Assembly (NCBI GenBank): GCA_045629285.1
Contig: JAZQQY010000035.1
Span: forward strand, 189,178-253,177
Source of the DNA: UBA1723 sp045629285
GTDB taxonomy: Bacteria > Bacteroidota > Bacteroidia > Bacteroidales > Paludibacteraceae
Direction of reading: 5' to 3'
DNA: 64,000 bases
Shown: positions 51,449 through 61,308 of the stretch, piece by piece
Numbering within the stretch: the first letter of the stretch is position 1
Layout of the letters: each line of letters starts with the position of its first letter
Translations under genes and position numbers: made by a program
The notes under the pieces: model-generated
What the model saw: the letters and a program-made list of their open reading frames with translations, nothing else
Told to the model about the DNA's origin: nothing
Database searches by the model: none

Positions 51449-52489
51449 ATGAAATATCCTGAATTTAAGGTTTGTGTACGTTGTTTTACATATAATCAAT
51501 CCAATTATATTACAGATGCTCTAAATGGATTTTGTATGCAACAAACAGATTTTCCATTTGTTTGTTGTGTAGTTGATGATGCATCAACAGATGGAGAACA
51601 AGAAGTTATTAGAAAATACTTGCTAGAGAATTTTGTTTTAGAGGATTCTAATGTAAGTAAGCATTATGATACAGCCTATGCGGAAGTGTTTTATGCTCAA
51701 CATATAACAAATAAAAACTGTTATTTCACGGTACTTTTTTTGAAAGAAAATCTTTACTCAAAGAATCAGAATTTCAAGAAATGGCAATATATTTCTGAAT
51801 GGAGAGAAAAATGTGAATATGAAGCATTTTGTGAGGGAGATGACTATTGGATAGAGCCAAAGAAGTTGAAAAAACAAGTGGATATTCTTGATAGTAATTC
51901 GGAATATATGCTGACTTTTCATAATGCCATTGTCAAATATCAGGATTCGACAATGCCAGATAAGATTATGAAAAATTTCGCAACTGGGATTTTTTCAACA
52001 GCAATGATTTTCGAAAAATGGCAGTTGCCTTTTGGCTCGGTAATGTTAAGAATTTCTTTACTTAACACACAGATTTTTAAGGATCTTACTAAAGACAGAT
52101 GCTTAGATATTTGCTATTTTATTGCATCTTCAGTTGCAGGAAAAGTTTATGGTATTTCTGAATGCATGTCTGTTTATAGAAAAAATCCAGAGGGAGTATC
52201 CAACAGCATGTCTCTTGCTCTTTGTATGGATATAAATTATGGGTTGGCAAAAATTACTGGAGACAAAGAGGCCTTAGAAACAATGAAAAAATGTTCAGAA
52301 AAAGAGTTTTCTGATAATATAATTGGATATCTAAGAGGTGAACGTCCAAATAAGGAACTTGTTAAAGTTATAAAAAAGTATAATCCAAGAGTATTGTATA
52401 GTGCATTTTTTCTTTGTTTTCGTGTTTTACTTGACGTTTTTAAGCGTAAATTGTCAAATATGTTTCATAATAAAATATACAAAAAATAA
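51449..52489 (+). CDS. Glycosyltransferase family 2
   Basis: This 346-residue GT-A enzyme has FKVCVRCFTYNQSNYITDAL at the start (the nucleotide-sugar fold), VVDDASTDGEQ (about 43-53) and a catalytic-metal-like CEGDDYWIEPKKLKKQ (about 131-146). A hydrophobic/basic tail (LYSAFFLCFRVLLDVFKRKL) may touch the membrane. It adds a sugar to a lipid-linked oligosaccharide at the inner membrane face. Donor and acceptor are unknown. It is the intact relative of the fragment at 50862. Confidence 0.88.
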   Translation: MKYPEFKVCVRCFTYNQSNYITDALNGFCMQQTDFPFVCCVVDDASTDGEQEVIRKYLLENFVLEDSNVSKHYDTAYAEVFYAQHITNKNCYFTVLFLKENLYSKNQNFKKWQYISEWREKCEYEAFCEGDDYWIEPKKLKKQVDILDSNSEYMLTFHNAIVKYQDSTMPDKIMKNFATGIFSTAMIFEKWQLPFGSVMLRISLLNTQIFKDLTKDRCLDICYFIASSVAGKVYGISECMSVYRKNPEGVSNSMSLALCMDINYGLAKITGDKEALETMKKCSEKEFSDNIIGYLRGERPNKELVKVIKKYNPRVLYSAFFLCFRVLLDVFKRKLSNMFHNKIYKK

Positions 52490-52539
52490 GCCAGTCAAAG
52501 AATCTTTTGACTAAAAAATGAAAGTTAAATTAATGTCAT

Positions 52540-53508
52540 ATGAGTGTCAAACATCCAATTATTTCAATAATAGTTCCTATATACAATGCTGAGAAATATC
52601 TTCGACGATGTATTGACTCTGTTATCACTCAAACATATCAAGATTGGGAACTCCTGCTAATCGATGATGGATCACCTGACAATTCAGGTGTTATTTGTGA
52701 AGAGTATGCGAGGACAGACTCTCGAATTCAGGTTTACCACAAAAAGAATGGGGGTGTAAGCTCTGCTCGTAACCTAGGAATTGAGAAAGTGAATGGAGAT
52801 TGGATTGCTTTCGTTGATCCCGATGACTATGTTTCTGACAATTGGTTATCCGAAGTCGATAATACTATTGCAAATAGTGATGCAGACATGATTGTTTTTG
52901 GGAATACAAAGGAAGATATTAATGGGAATTTATTGTCTACATTCGTACCAGAGAAGTTTTATGAGAATGGTGGATGGGTTGTTTTAATGCAATCGTACAA
53001 ACAATCCATGTGGAATTATCTTTATAAAAAGAGTCTGATTATAAAGTATCGATGTTTGTGCCCTGTTGGTATTCGACTTTCTGAAGATCATGCGTTCATA
53101 CTGCAATATTTGTCACACAATCCCAGTATAGCTGTGTTAAAAACTCCACTATATCACTATATTGTCAATCCAAAATCATTAATTAACTCTCAGCTAAATT
53201 TTGATGTAATAACCGATAATTTACGGGTTGCTATATATATGATTGAATATATTCAAGAATACATTGATATAAGTACGAATATGAAGAATCGTATTATAGA
53301 GAACTGTGTAAAAGAATTCTTTACATTTGTTATTACTATTGGTGCTGTAGGACATGCAGAAGTCCAGAAGAATTATCGTAGCTTCTTTAAGGCAATTGTT
53401 AAAAGATATCCTCAAATTACGACAACCATATATTTTGATATTGCATTTATTAGTATAAAAATGGCCTTTTTATACAAAAGAATATTAAGGCAATTGCATG
53501 TAGCGTGA
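52540..53508 (+). CDS. Glycosyltransferase family 2
   Basis: This 322-residue GT-A enzyme has IISIIVPIYNAEKYLRRCIDSV (about 7-28), LLIDDGSPDNSG (about 39-50) and FVDPDDYVSDNWL (about 90-102) with the metal-binding D-x-D. An amphipathic C-terminus follows. It is one of several GT2 enzymes of the locus acting in series on a lipid-linked repeat; specificity unknown. It lies 51 nt after the previous GT2 gene and 7 nt before the deacetylase gene. Confidence 0.9.
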   Translation: MSVKHPIISIIVPIYNAEKYLRRCIDSVITQTYQDWELLLIDDGSPDNSGVICEEYARTDSRIQVYHKKNGGVSSARNLGIEKVNGDWIAFVDPDDYVSDNWLSEVDNTIANSDADMIVFGNTKEDINGNLLSTFVPEKFYENGGWVVLMQSYKQSMWNYLYKKSLIIKYRCLCPVGIRLSEDHAFILQYLSHNPSIAVLKTPLYHYIVNPKSLINSQLNFDVITDNLRVAIYMIEYIQEYIDISTNMKNRIIENCVKEFFTFVITIGAVGHAEVQKNYRSFFKAIVKRYPQITTTIYFDIAFISIKMAFLYKRILRQLHVA

Positions 53509-53515
53509 TTATAAT

Positions 53516-54409
53516 ATGCATAAAAACATTCATAACTTAATTAATTCCATTATATTCCACTATGTTTCTAGAGTGAAGCATAGTGTTACGATATTTAACT
53601 ATCATCAAGTGAGCAGTGTATATAATCCAGATATTCATAATCGAGATACATGGACTCAGTTGGAAAAATTTAAGAATTCCATAATAAGACTAATGAGGTA
53701 TTATGAATTTATTCCCCTACCTAAAGCACTTGAAATCTTACATAATGGAAGAATTGATAAAAACTATGCTGTTTTGACTTTTGACGATGGAGATTCCTCA
53801 TTGTTGGAGATCTTGCCTGTTTTGGAGTCTTTTAGTATTCCATGTACATTGTTTATAAATAGTGCATATTTGGATGATGCTAAGTATAGTTGGGTGGACG
53901 CTAAGATTTATAATCAAACAAGGCAAAATGAGACGCCAGACGATGTGAAACATGCAATATCTATTTTGAGAAATACATGCAATCCAGTAGAGTACCAGAA
54001 GGAAATGAGATTGGCAGAAAAATATCACAACGGGAAACAACTGAATTTGTGTAAATATCTCACTACAGAACAATTGTTTAGCATAAATTCTTCATTAGTG
54101 ACAATAGGGCTTCATGGTGCTGAGCATCAGCGTTTTGGAATGATGTCTAAGGATTGGAACAAAATGAATATTGATTCAAATTTAGAAATTGTTTCCAAAC
54201 ATCCGTCCTTTATTCCTGTTATAGCTTTTCCTTTTGGAAAACCGGCTGACTGGGATATAGATGTGGCTACATATGCAATGAGTAAAGGTTTGCGGATTGT
54301 CCTACATGATGGTGGCGTAAATTTTCATGATGCGGCAATGCTAAATAGAGTGCCGTCTGACAATAGAATATTTACAACTGCATTTTTAGGTAGAAACCTT
54401 TATTGTTAG
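53516..54409 (+). CDS. Polysaccharide deacetylase family protein
   Basis: This 297-residue NodB-homology protein has AVLTFDDGDSSLLEILPVL (about 81-99), where the first Asp of the TFDDG motif is catalytic. ALHG-type TIGLHGAEHQRFG (about 198-210) holds metal-binding His residues and IPVIAFPFGKP (about 236-246) closes the site. There is no clear signal peptide, so it probably acts in the cytosol or at the inner membrane, for example removing an acetyl group from an N-acetylated sugar intermediate. Lies among glycosyltransferase genes. Confidence 0.85.
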   Translation: MHKNIHNLINSIIFHYVSRVKHSVTIFNYHQVSSVYNPDIHNRDTWTQLEKFKNSIIRLMRYYEFIPLPKALEILHNGRIDKNYAVLTFDDGDSSLLEILPVLESFSIPCTLFINSAYLDDAKYSWVDAKIYNQTRQNETPDDVKHAISILRNTCNPVEYQKEMRLAEKYHNGKQLNLCKYLTTEQLFSINSSLVTIGLHGAEHQRFGMMSKDWNKMNIDSNLEIVSKHPSFIPVIAFPFGKPADWDIDVATYAMSKGLRIVLHDGGVNFHDAAMLNRVPSDNRIFTTAFLGRNLYC

Positions 54410-54413
54410 AGAT

Positions 54414-55661
54414 ATGAAAGACTTAGTATTTATTACAGATTCATTTCCTTTAGGTGGAATTACTGAAACTCCCTTTATAAAAAAGGAAATTCCTTATCTT
54501 AAAGATTCCTTCAATAGAATTATTATTATTCCAGGAAATAGGTATTCTAAAAATTCTACAAGTTTTATAGACATGGAGAATGTGTATGTTGATCCTTATT
54601 GTGCAGATAATTATAAGATAGCATCATCTTTCCAACTATTAAATTGGATAAAACAAAGTGTTGCGATTCGATCTCTGTTCTCAGATATTAACATTATAAC
54701 TAAAAAGCAAAAACTATTTTCTATGCTTAGATATGTAAGAAAAGCCAAGTTTTATGCTGACTATATAGAGAATCTGATAATTAAAGGGGATGTAGATCCA
54801 GAGAACACAGTCTTTTATAGTTTTTGGTTTATGGAGGCTACTTTAGCATTAGCTATTTTATCTGAAAAATATAAAATCTCATTTTATAGTAGGGCTCATG
54901 GCATTGATATGTTCGATGACAGGGTTACTTATCGGTCTTACTATATAAGAGACTATACTTTTAGTAAAATACAGCATGTTTGGGCGTGTTCTAAGTGTGG
55001 TTCTGATTATTTATGCTCTAAATATCCTCAATGGAAAGATAAAATATCCGTTTCATATCTTGGTTGCAGTAAGGATTTTGATGGATTGAATCCTCAAATT
55101 GGTAATCCAGACGAGATAGTTTTCTTATCTTGTGCAAGAATGCATCATGTCAAGCGTTTGCCAATGACTCTTTCTTTACTGGCAGGTTTAGCTATTAGAT
55201 ATCCAAGAAAGAAATTGAGTTGGATTGTCGTTGGCGATGGAGAAGATAGAACGTCTATTGAAAACGAAATTCAAAAAGGATTACCTTCCAATTTTTCCAT
55301 TGAATTAAGGGGTGCATTAAAGAATGATAAGTTTCAAAAAATTCTTACTGAAGAACATGTTGATTGGGGAATAATGTTGAGTGAAAGTGAAGGATTTGGA
55401 CTTACAATTTGTGAAATGATGTCATACGGAATTCCAGGAATAGTATCAAATGTTGGAGGTTTGCCAGAGGTCATAGGAAGTGATAGTGGTATTTGTTTAG
55501 AAAAAAATCCGACATGCGAAACTCTCTTTGCTTCGATAAATTATTATGTTGATAATCCAGATCAATATAATCAACTAAGACAAAATGCTCATAAGCGGTG
55601 GTCGCAGCATTTTAATTCTGATAATTTACGAAAATACTTTGCACACTCAATTTCACAATAA
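54414..55661 (+). CDS. Glycosyltransferase family 4
   Basis: This 415-residue GT-B enzyme has an N-terminal acceptor-domain region (LVFITDSFPLGGITETPFIKKE), then the nucleotide-sugar domain with LSCARMHHVKRLPMTLSLL (about 239-257) and the E-x7-E motif ESEGFGLTICEMMSYGIPG (about 324-342) characteristic of GT4. A third-site VGGLPEVI follows. It retains the donor configuration and is expected on the inner face of the inner membrane. The next gene starts 1 nt after its stop. Confidence 0.9.
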   Translation: MKDLVFITDSFPLGGITETPFIKKEIPYLKDSFNRIIIIPGNRYSKNSTSFIDMENVYVDPYCADNYKIASSFQLLNWIKQSVAIRSLFSDINIITKKQKLFSMLRYVRKAKFYADYIENLIIKGDVDPENTVFYSFWFMEATLALAILSEKYKISFYSRAHGIDMFDDRVTYRSYYIRDYTFSKIQHVWACSKCGSDYLCSKYPQWKDKISVSYLGCSKDFDGLNPQIGNPDEIVFLSCARMHHVKRLPMTLSLLAGLAIRYPRKKLSWIVVGDGEDRTSIENEIQKGLPSNFSIELRGALKNDKFQKILTEEHVDWGIMLSESEGFGLTICEMMSYGIPGIVSNVGGLPEVIGSDSGICLEKNPTCETLFASINYYVDNPDQYNQLRQNAHKRWSQHFNSDNLRKYFAHSISQ

Positions 55662-55662
55662 T

Positions 55663-56661
55663 ATGAGTAAAAAAGAAATTTGTAATCCTCTTGTCTCAAT
55701 TCTTGTCCCTCTCTATAATTCGGAACTGTATATTATTGAAACTTTAGAGAGTTGTATTTCTCAAACGTATAAAAATATTGAAGTAATTGTTGTAAATGAT
55801 GGTAGTACGGATAGATCTCTAGAAGTAGTAGTTGATTATGCTACTAAGCATTCGCAAGTAAAAGTCTATTCACAACCAAATTTGGGAGCATGTAGAGCAA
55901 GGAATTTTGCTTTTGAATTAAGTAGTGGAGATTATATTCTATATTTAGATGCAGATGACATTCTTGGTACAGAAAAAATCGAAAAACAAATACAATCTCT
56001 TATTTCTGTTGAGGATAAAAGTATCATCTCATTGGGACCATGGCAGGAGTTTGTTAATACTACTGATGTCTTTTTTGAAAATAGGTCTTATTATCATGAC
56101 TATGAAGAACCTATTCAAATGTTAGTTGACATATGGTCAACGGGTGGGTATTTTCAAACTTCATGTTATTTGTGTAGTAGAGAAATCATTGAAAAAACAG
56201 GGAAATGGAATGAAAGTCTTGCTAAGAATCAGGACGGTGAGTTTTTTTGTCGTATAGTTGGAAATGCAAGTAGAATTTTGTTCGTTGAAGAATCTTTGTT
56301 GTATTATCGTAGAGGGCATGATTCTATCAGTACTGCAAATATTTATTCAGAAAAAAAAATTAAATCAGTTTTGCAAAGTTATAAAACATATAAGACCGTT
56401 TTGCTTAACAAACTAGATACAAAGCAATCCCGTAAAGCCTTAGCAAGATGTTATGCTCTAGTTATGTGTAGCGTTTCGCCTAAATCTCCGTTTTTTAAAG
56501 AGGCTGAAAGTGAAATAGAACAACTTGGAGTTAAAGCATTTCATCCCAAACCGTCTTATCCTATAAAATTTCTTTGTTCGTTAATTGGATTGTCGAACGC
56601 ACTTAATTTATTGTATTATATTAAACAATGGATAAAGAAATTAAAAATATCTCGATCATAA
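55663..56661 (+). CDS. Glycosyltransferase family 2
   Basis: This 332-residue GT-A protein starts at the ATG at 55663, directly after the preceding stop; the longer open frame to 55585 only overlaps the previous gene. It has VSILVPLYNSELYIIETLESC, VVNDGSTDRSLEV (about 45-57) and the metal site LYLDADDILGTEKIEK (about 98-113). The C-terminal helix (PIKFLCSLIGLSNALNLLYYIKQWI) may associate with the membrane. The next gene overlaps it by 34 nt. Specificity unknown. Confidence 0.88.
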   Translation: MSKKEICNPLVSILVPLYNSELYIIETLESCISQTYKNIEVIVVNDGSTDRSLEVVVDYATKHSQVKVYSQPNLGACRARNFAFELSSGDYILYLDADDILGTEKIEKQIQSLISVEDKSIISLGPWQEFVNTTDVFFENRSYYHDYEEPIQMLVDIWSTGGYFQTSCYLCSREIIEKTGKWNESLAKNQDGEFFCRIVGNASRILFVEESLLYYRRGHDSISTANIYSEKKIKSVLQSYKTYKTVLLNKLDTKQSRKALARCYALVMCSVSPKSPFFKEAESEIEQLGVKAFHPKPSYPIKFLCSLIGLSNALNLLYYIKQWIKKLKISRS

Positions 56662-57647
56662 TTCCGGTTTATAATGTAGAGAGTTATATCGAGAAATGTA
56701 TAGACAGTATATTGAATCAGTCATATGTAAGTTTTGAGTTAATATTAGTGGATGATGGTTCCATTGATAATTCTGGCCTCATTTGTGATAGATATGCGAA
56801 TATTGATAGTCGTGTCAAAGTTTTTCATGTTTCTAATGGAGGTGTAAGTTCTGCTAGAAATAAAGGAATTGAAGAAGCTTCTAGTGATTGGTTGTTTTTC
56901 ATAGACAGTGATGATTGGGTTGATCCTGAATATTTGGAACAATTAATAAAAAATATAAAGTCAGAAACTTCAATATGTTATTCTGGAGTAATAAATGAAT
57001 ATATACAGAGTGAGAGAAAAACGACAGCTTTTTCTTATCCGAATGTATATTGTGATTCTATAGACAATTTGGGTGTTTTCATAGCAAAATATTCAATTTT
57101 ACAAAACGGATTACCGTATGCAAAAATGTTTAATAAAAGAATCCTGAATCAATATAATATTCGTTTTGACACAAGTCTTTCTTTTCATGAAGATCATTTA
57201 TTCGTGTTTCAGTATCTGATGCATGTATCAGATTTCGCCACAACGGATATAATGTCGTATCATTATCGACATGAAGAGAATAAGATGAGTTTAAGTAGTA
57301 AAAAACATAATCCTCTCAAAATATATGAAGCAGGTGTAAAAATGTTAAAACAAACAAAAATCTTGTTGCAACAGTATCATATTGAGAATATTGCTTACAA
57401 GAAAAGAGCATATACAGATGTCGCACTTTGTCACATCGCAATTGCATTGTTACAGTCAGATAAAACAAACGAAGATGTTCTTTTGAATTCAATTCTTGAA
57501 TTTAAGCAGGATTTCATTCAATATTATACTCCGAATAGTAATGTGGCGAAGTATTTGATTCTGGCAACTTTAAAGTGCCCTTTAAGATATGGAAGAATTA
57601 TACTTTTAAAATTATCAAGGATTCTTTACAAAAAAAAATATAATTAA
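56628..57647 (+). CDS. Glycosyltransferase family 2
   Basis: This 339-residue GT-A enzyme has ISIIIPVYNVESYIEKCIDSI (about 8-28), LVDDGSIDNSGLICD (about 40-54) and FIDSDDWVDPEYLEQL (about 91-106). It is close in pattern to the protein at 52540, suggesting a family duplication within the locus. Its start lies 34 nt inside the upstream gene, which implies translational coupling. The donor sugar is not predictable. Confidence 0.9.
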   Translation: MDKEIKNISIIIPVYNVESYIEKCIDSILNQSYVSFELILVDDGSIDNSGLICDRYANIDSRVKVFHVSNGGVSSARNKGIEEASSDWLFFIDSDDWVDPEYLEQLIKNIKSETSICYSGVINEYIQSERKTTAFSYPNVYCDSIDNLGVFIAKYSILQNGLPYAKMFNKRILNQYNIRFDTSLSFHEDHLFVFQYLMHVSDFATTDIMSYHYRHEENKMSLSSKKHNPLKIYEAGVKMLKQTKILLQQYHIENIAYKKRAYTDVALCHIAIALLQSDKTNEDVLLNSILEFKQDFIQYYTPNSNVAKYLILATLKCPLRYGRIILLKLSRILYKKKYN

Positions 57648-57648
57648 T

Positions 57649-58770
57649 ATGAAAATTGCCGTTTCTGCAGATTGTTTTAGTACATTTACAAGTGGTTTTC
57701 CTGTTCGAGGAATGTTCCTTGAATTAGTTAGATTGAGACGAAATGACAAGTTTGTCCTTTTTTATTCTAAAAGACCTACTCCCAATAGCCTAAAATATTT
57801 TTATGATGAACTTCATCAGGAATCTAATGTAGAAGTTCAATATTTTAATGCGTCAAGTAAGCATGTAGCATTAAGTAGATTATTAACATTAGCGGATTAT
57901 TGGAATTTGGATACATCTTATGATTGTTTTCTAAATCCTGGTTATTTAGAGTATATTCCATCGTTCAAAGGTCCACAAATTTGTTGTGTGACAGACCTTT
58001 CAATTCTTAGGAATCAGGCGAGCATACCACATGCTCGAATTATGAAAATTCAGAATATGTGGGCAAAACCATTTTATTTTAGAAAGAATATGCATGTAGT
58101 ACCAATATCTCAGTTTACTAAAAATGATATTTGTGATACATTTAATAACATAAAATGCACTTTTGATGTTGTTTTGAATGGAATAGATAATTTTTGGACG
58201 GATGATAGGTACGACACCAATGATTATGTGGAAACATTGAAGAAAGAGAAATATTTTATTTGGTGGGGAATGATATCAAGACGTAAGAATATTGACAACC
58301 TTATTCTTGCTTATCAGAATGCAAAGAAAAAGCATTTTGATCTACCTAAGTTACTCCTTGTTGGAGGAATAGCAGATCATATGCAACATATAAAGGGAAT
58401 CATATCCAATGATGACAACATACTTTATTCGGAATTTGTAGATAACTATATTCTAAAAACAATTGTCGCAAATAGTCAAGGTTTGATATTCCCGTCCTAT
58501 TATGAAGGTTTTGGTCTACCAGTAGTTGAAGCTTTTTCCCAAGGTATTCCTGTCGCTTGTTCCGATATAACCTCTCTTCCTGAGGTATCTGGAGGTTATT
58601 CTGTATTATTTAATCCAAATAGCATTGAAGAAATAGAAGATGCTTTTGGCAAGTTGAATGAAATTGATAAATTTTCTATTGCAAATTCATTGAAAGGTTA
58701 TGCAAAGAAGTTTACATACAAAAGTGCAGCTGAAAAATATAGTCAGATAATCAACAAATATAGTATATGA
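57649..58770 (+). CDS. Glycosyltransferase family 4
   Basis: This 373-residue GT-B enzyme has an N-terminal domain with SADCFSTFTSGFPVRGMFLELVRL. The donor domain carries WGMISRRKNIDNLILAYQNA (about 203-222) and FPSYYEGFGLPVVEAFSQGIP (about 281-301) with the E-x7-E motif. Only 1 nt separates it from the preceding stop, and the polymerase gene overlaps its end by 4 nt (ATGA). It resembles mannosyl- or glucosyltransferases of the family, but the exact donor is open. Confidence 0.9.
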   Translation: MKIAVSADCFSTFTSGFPVRGMFLELVRLRRNDKFVLFYSKRPTPNSLKYFYDELHQESNVEVQYFNASSKHVALSRLLTLADYWNLDTSYDCFLNPGYLEYIPSFKGPQICCVTDLSILRNQASIPHARIMKIQNMWAKPFYFRKNMHVVPISQFTKNDICDTFNNIKCTFDVVLNGIDNFWTDDRYDTNDYVETLKKEKYFIWWGMISRRKNIDNLILAYQNAKKKHFDLPKLLLVGGIADHMQHIKGIISNDDNILYSEFVDNYILKTIVANSQGLIFPSYYEGFGLPVVEAFSQGIPVACSDITSLPEVSGGYSVLFNPNSIEEIEDAFGKLNEIDKFSIANSLKGYAKKFTYKSAAEKYSQIINKYSI

Positions 58771-60137
58771 ATTGGGAACTGCTTAGATATTCTATATTTG
58801 CCATATTCCCTATATTAACAATATATTTCGCTTATAAGCGTAAATATGTAGATTTAATGGGGCTATATTTTTTTTCATTTCCATTTCAAAATTGTTCAAT
58901 GTATTTTTTAACGGCATGGAATCCTTATAAAATTGTATCTATTGGAATGTTGTGGACATTATTTTCCAGAAGCAATTCGATAAATTCACGAAAGGATATT
59001 AAAACTCTTTTTGCTAGTTTTATTTTTGTTCTTTTAATTAGTTCTTTGTGTGGATTATTGAATATAGGATCAGAAAAAGCATTTATGCGATTGTTTATGC
59101 AAAATATAACATATTTGTTGGGATTTGTACCTCTTTTCTTTGTTAAATATCTGCCTACAGATGAGGGGGAAAAGATGTTTTCTATTTACAAACATGCTTT
59201 AATAACTACAATTATTATAGGACTTGTTCATTATACATTTGTTTCTTTAGGCATTCCGTTTGCACCAATATTTAGAGATGTAGGTACATCTAATGAAATT
59301 GCTCAATCTCAGTTCGGAAATTCTGTGGTCACGCGTATATATGGATTTTGTGGTGAGCCTAAGAATATGGCTTTTTATATAGCTCCTTTTATTCTTGCAA
59401 TGTTTGTAAAGGTATTTGATGGTTCTAGAAAAAAGAAATATGATTTATTGATTTTATTATGTGCTGCATTTATCCTATTGAACACTTATTCTTCTGCTGC
59501 TTTTATAGAATCTGCATTGGGAATGTTGGTGGTTTTATTTTTGATTTCAAATAGCGGAATTAATCTGTCATTAAATAAAAAGATAATTTTGATACTAATT
59601 GTCATATTTTCGATTGCTTTTATTGTATATTTCTTAGATAGTGAGTCCGAAAATTTTGTGAAATCATTCTATGAAAGGTCGTTTGGAAGAGCAGAAACTG
59701 AGTTGGAAGATGGTCGAATGGAAACATTGATTTTGGATCAATTCTGGAAAGAAAACATATTTACGTGGATATTGGGATATGGAGCTGGTCTTTATTCTTT
59801 CCATTCTGAAGGGTTGGCATTTGATAGAGGGTTTAATCCAGTTCAATCTGGGCTTGTTTTAAATCTCGTAGATTTTGGATTTATAGGGTATTTTTATTTT
59901 ATTTATCTTTTGCGTTTTTTATATAAAATATACAATCGGATTAAAATTAAACTAAGAAATGGAGAAAATGAACCATTTTATTTCTTTGTTGCTGGAATTG
60001 CAACTTTAATTGGAAATACAATGTATTGTATGTTGGGAGGCAATATTATAACTGGTATGATGCCTTTTATAGCGATAGCATACTGGTATTCTTTAAATCA
60101 TTATTGCATAAATGAAAATACTGACATTTATGATTAG
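58767..60137 (+). CDS. O-antigen polymerase/ligase-like membrane protein (Wzy-like)
   Basis: This 456-residue protein has ~11-12 hydrophobic helices and a large periplasmic loop (about residues 295-350, ESENFVKSFYERSFGRAETELEDGRMETLILDQFWKEN). That is the usual layout of Wzy polymerases and WaaL ligases. EPKNMAFYIAPFILAMF (about 197-213) holds a possible motif. It would link repeat units on the periplasmic side. Together with the flippase at 45779 it marks a Wzx/Wzy pathway. The next gene overlaps its end by 26 nt. Confidence 0.85.
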   Translation: MNWELLRYSIFAIFPILTIYFAYKRKYVDLMGLYFFSFPFQNCSMYFLTAWNPYKIVSIGMLWTLFSRSNSINSRKDIKTLFASFIFVLLISSLCGLLNIGSEKAFMRLFMQNITYLLGFVPLFFVKYLPTDEGEKMFSIYKHALITTIIIGLVHYTFVSLGIPFAPIFRDVGTSNEIAQSQFGNSVVTRIYGFCGEPKNMAFYIAPFILAMFVKVFDGSRKKKYDLLILLCAAFILLNTYSSAAFIESALGMLVVLFLISNSGINLSLNKKIILILIVIFSIAFIVYFLDSESENFVKSFYERSFGRAETELEDGRMETLILDQFWKENIFTWILGYGAGLYSFHSEGLAFDRGFNPVQSGLVLNLVDFGFIGYFYFIYLLRFLYKIYNRIKIKLRNGENEPFYFFVAGIATLIGNTMYCMLGGNIITGMMPFIAIAYWYSLNHYCINENTDIYD

Positions 60138-61308
60138 TCTCGACCTCAATTATGGAGGTCCGGCAAGAAGTGTCCCTATGTTGGTAAAAGGATTGGCTCA
60201 AGAAAATGTTGATATTACTTTAATGACAATTCGTTCCGACAATATGAATGTTCATGCTCTTGAAGGAACAAATGCTAAGTTTAAGGTTTTTGAAAAAGGA
60301 TTTTCTTCAAAAGACCTAGAGGATTATGTATTGTCAGAAAAGTTTGATATTATTCATTTGCAAAGTATTTGGAATCCTGAATACCATCAATTATCTAAAA
60401 TAGCACAAAAACTTCATATCCCATATCTTGTCTCTCCTAGAGGTATGTTGGAGCCATGGAGCCTTTCTCAAAGTAAATGGAAAAAGAAATTGGCAATGAT
60501 GTTATATCAAAAGAAAGATCTTCAAGATGCATCTTGTATATTTACTACTGCAGAAATGGAAGCTGAGCATGTGCGTAATCTAGGTGTTAATGTCCCTATG
60601 TCAGTAATCCCTAATGGTATTGAAACTGATGGATATGCATGCAGAACTTCAATCGATGGAGTAAAGAAACAAATTCTATTTTTGAGTAGAATTCATGAGA
60701 AAAAAGGAATAGAATTGTTGATTGATGCATTCAAGATGATTAGGGATGAGAGTTTAGATTTTAAGGACTGGAGTGTTGTGATTGTTGGTAATGGAGAAGA
60801 TGAATACATAGATAGTCTCAAGAAGAAAGTAGATGGTTTGGGAATGCAGGATTGTGTAAAGATTTTGCCTCCAGTATTCGGAGAAGCAAAGACAAAACTA
60901 TATCAAGAATCGTCTCTTTTCTGTCTGCCGTCGTATAGTGAGAATTTCGGAATGGTGATTGCCGAGGCAATGAGTTGTGGCGTCCCTGCAATTACTACCA
61001 ATGGTACACCTTGGCAATTGTTGAATGGAGATTGCTCAACAATGGGAGCTTCTCTTGATATTCTTGGCAATGAAAAGAAGACTGGTTGGTGCATAGATTT
61101 GAATGTAGATAATTTGACAAAAGCTCTTCGAGAAGCTATGTCAATGTCAGCGGAAGATCTTTATGAAATGGGTCAGAGAGGAAGCAAGTTGGTGAATGAA
61201 AATTTTAATTACCGCTCAGTAGCGAAGAAGACAATGTTTTTGTATGAGTGGATATTAAATGGAGGAAACAAACCAAATTTTGTAATGAATAAAATTAGTC
61301 ATGAATAA
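60112..61308 (+). CDS. Glycosyltransferase family 4
   Basis: This 398-residue GT-B enzyme has MISLDLNYGGPARSVPMLVKGL (about 7-28) and HLQSIWNPEYHQL. The donor domain has FLSRIHEKKGIELLIDAF (about 188-205) and LPSYSENFGMVIAEAMSCGVPA (about 267-288, with E-x7-E). The WGG-like end is TNGTPWQLL. The order and motifs match WcaI/PssF-like enzymes. A 26-nt overlap upstream and an 8-nt overlap with the acetyltransferase gene downstream tie it into the operon. Confidence 0.9.
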   Translation: MKILTFMISLDLNYGGPARSVPMLVKGLAQENVDITLMTIRSDNMNVHALEGTNAKFKVFEKGFSSKDLEDYVLSEKFDIIHLQSIWNPEYHQLSKIAQKLHIPYLVSPRGMLEPWSLSQSKWKKKLAMMLYQKKDLQDASCIFTTAEMEAEHVRNLGVNVPMSVIPNGIETDGYACRTSIDGVKKQILFLSRIHEKKGIELLIDAFKMIRDESLDFKDWSVVIVGNGEDEYIDSLKKKVDGLGMQDCVKILPPVFGEAKTKLYQESSLFCLPSYSENFGMVIAEAMSCGVPAITTNGTPWQLLNGDCSTMGASLDILGNEKKTGWCIDLNVDNLTKALREAMSMSAEDLYEMGQRGSKLVNENFNYRSVAKKTMFLYEWILNGGNKPNFVMNKISHE

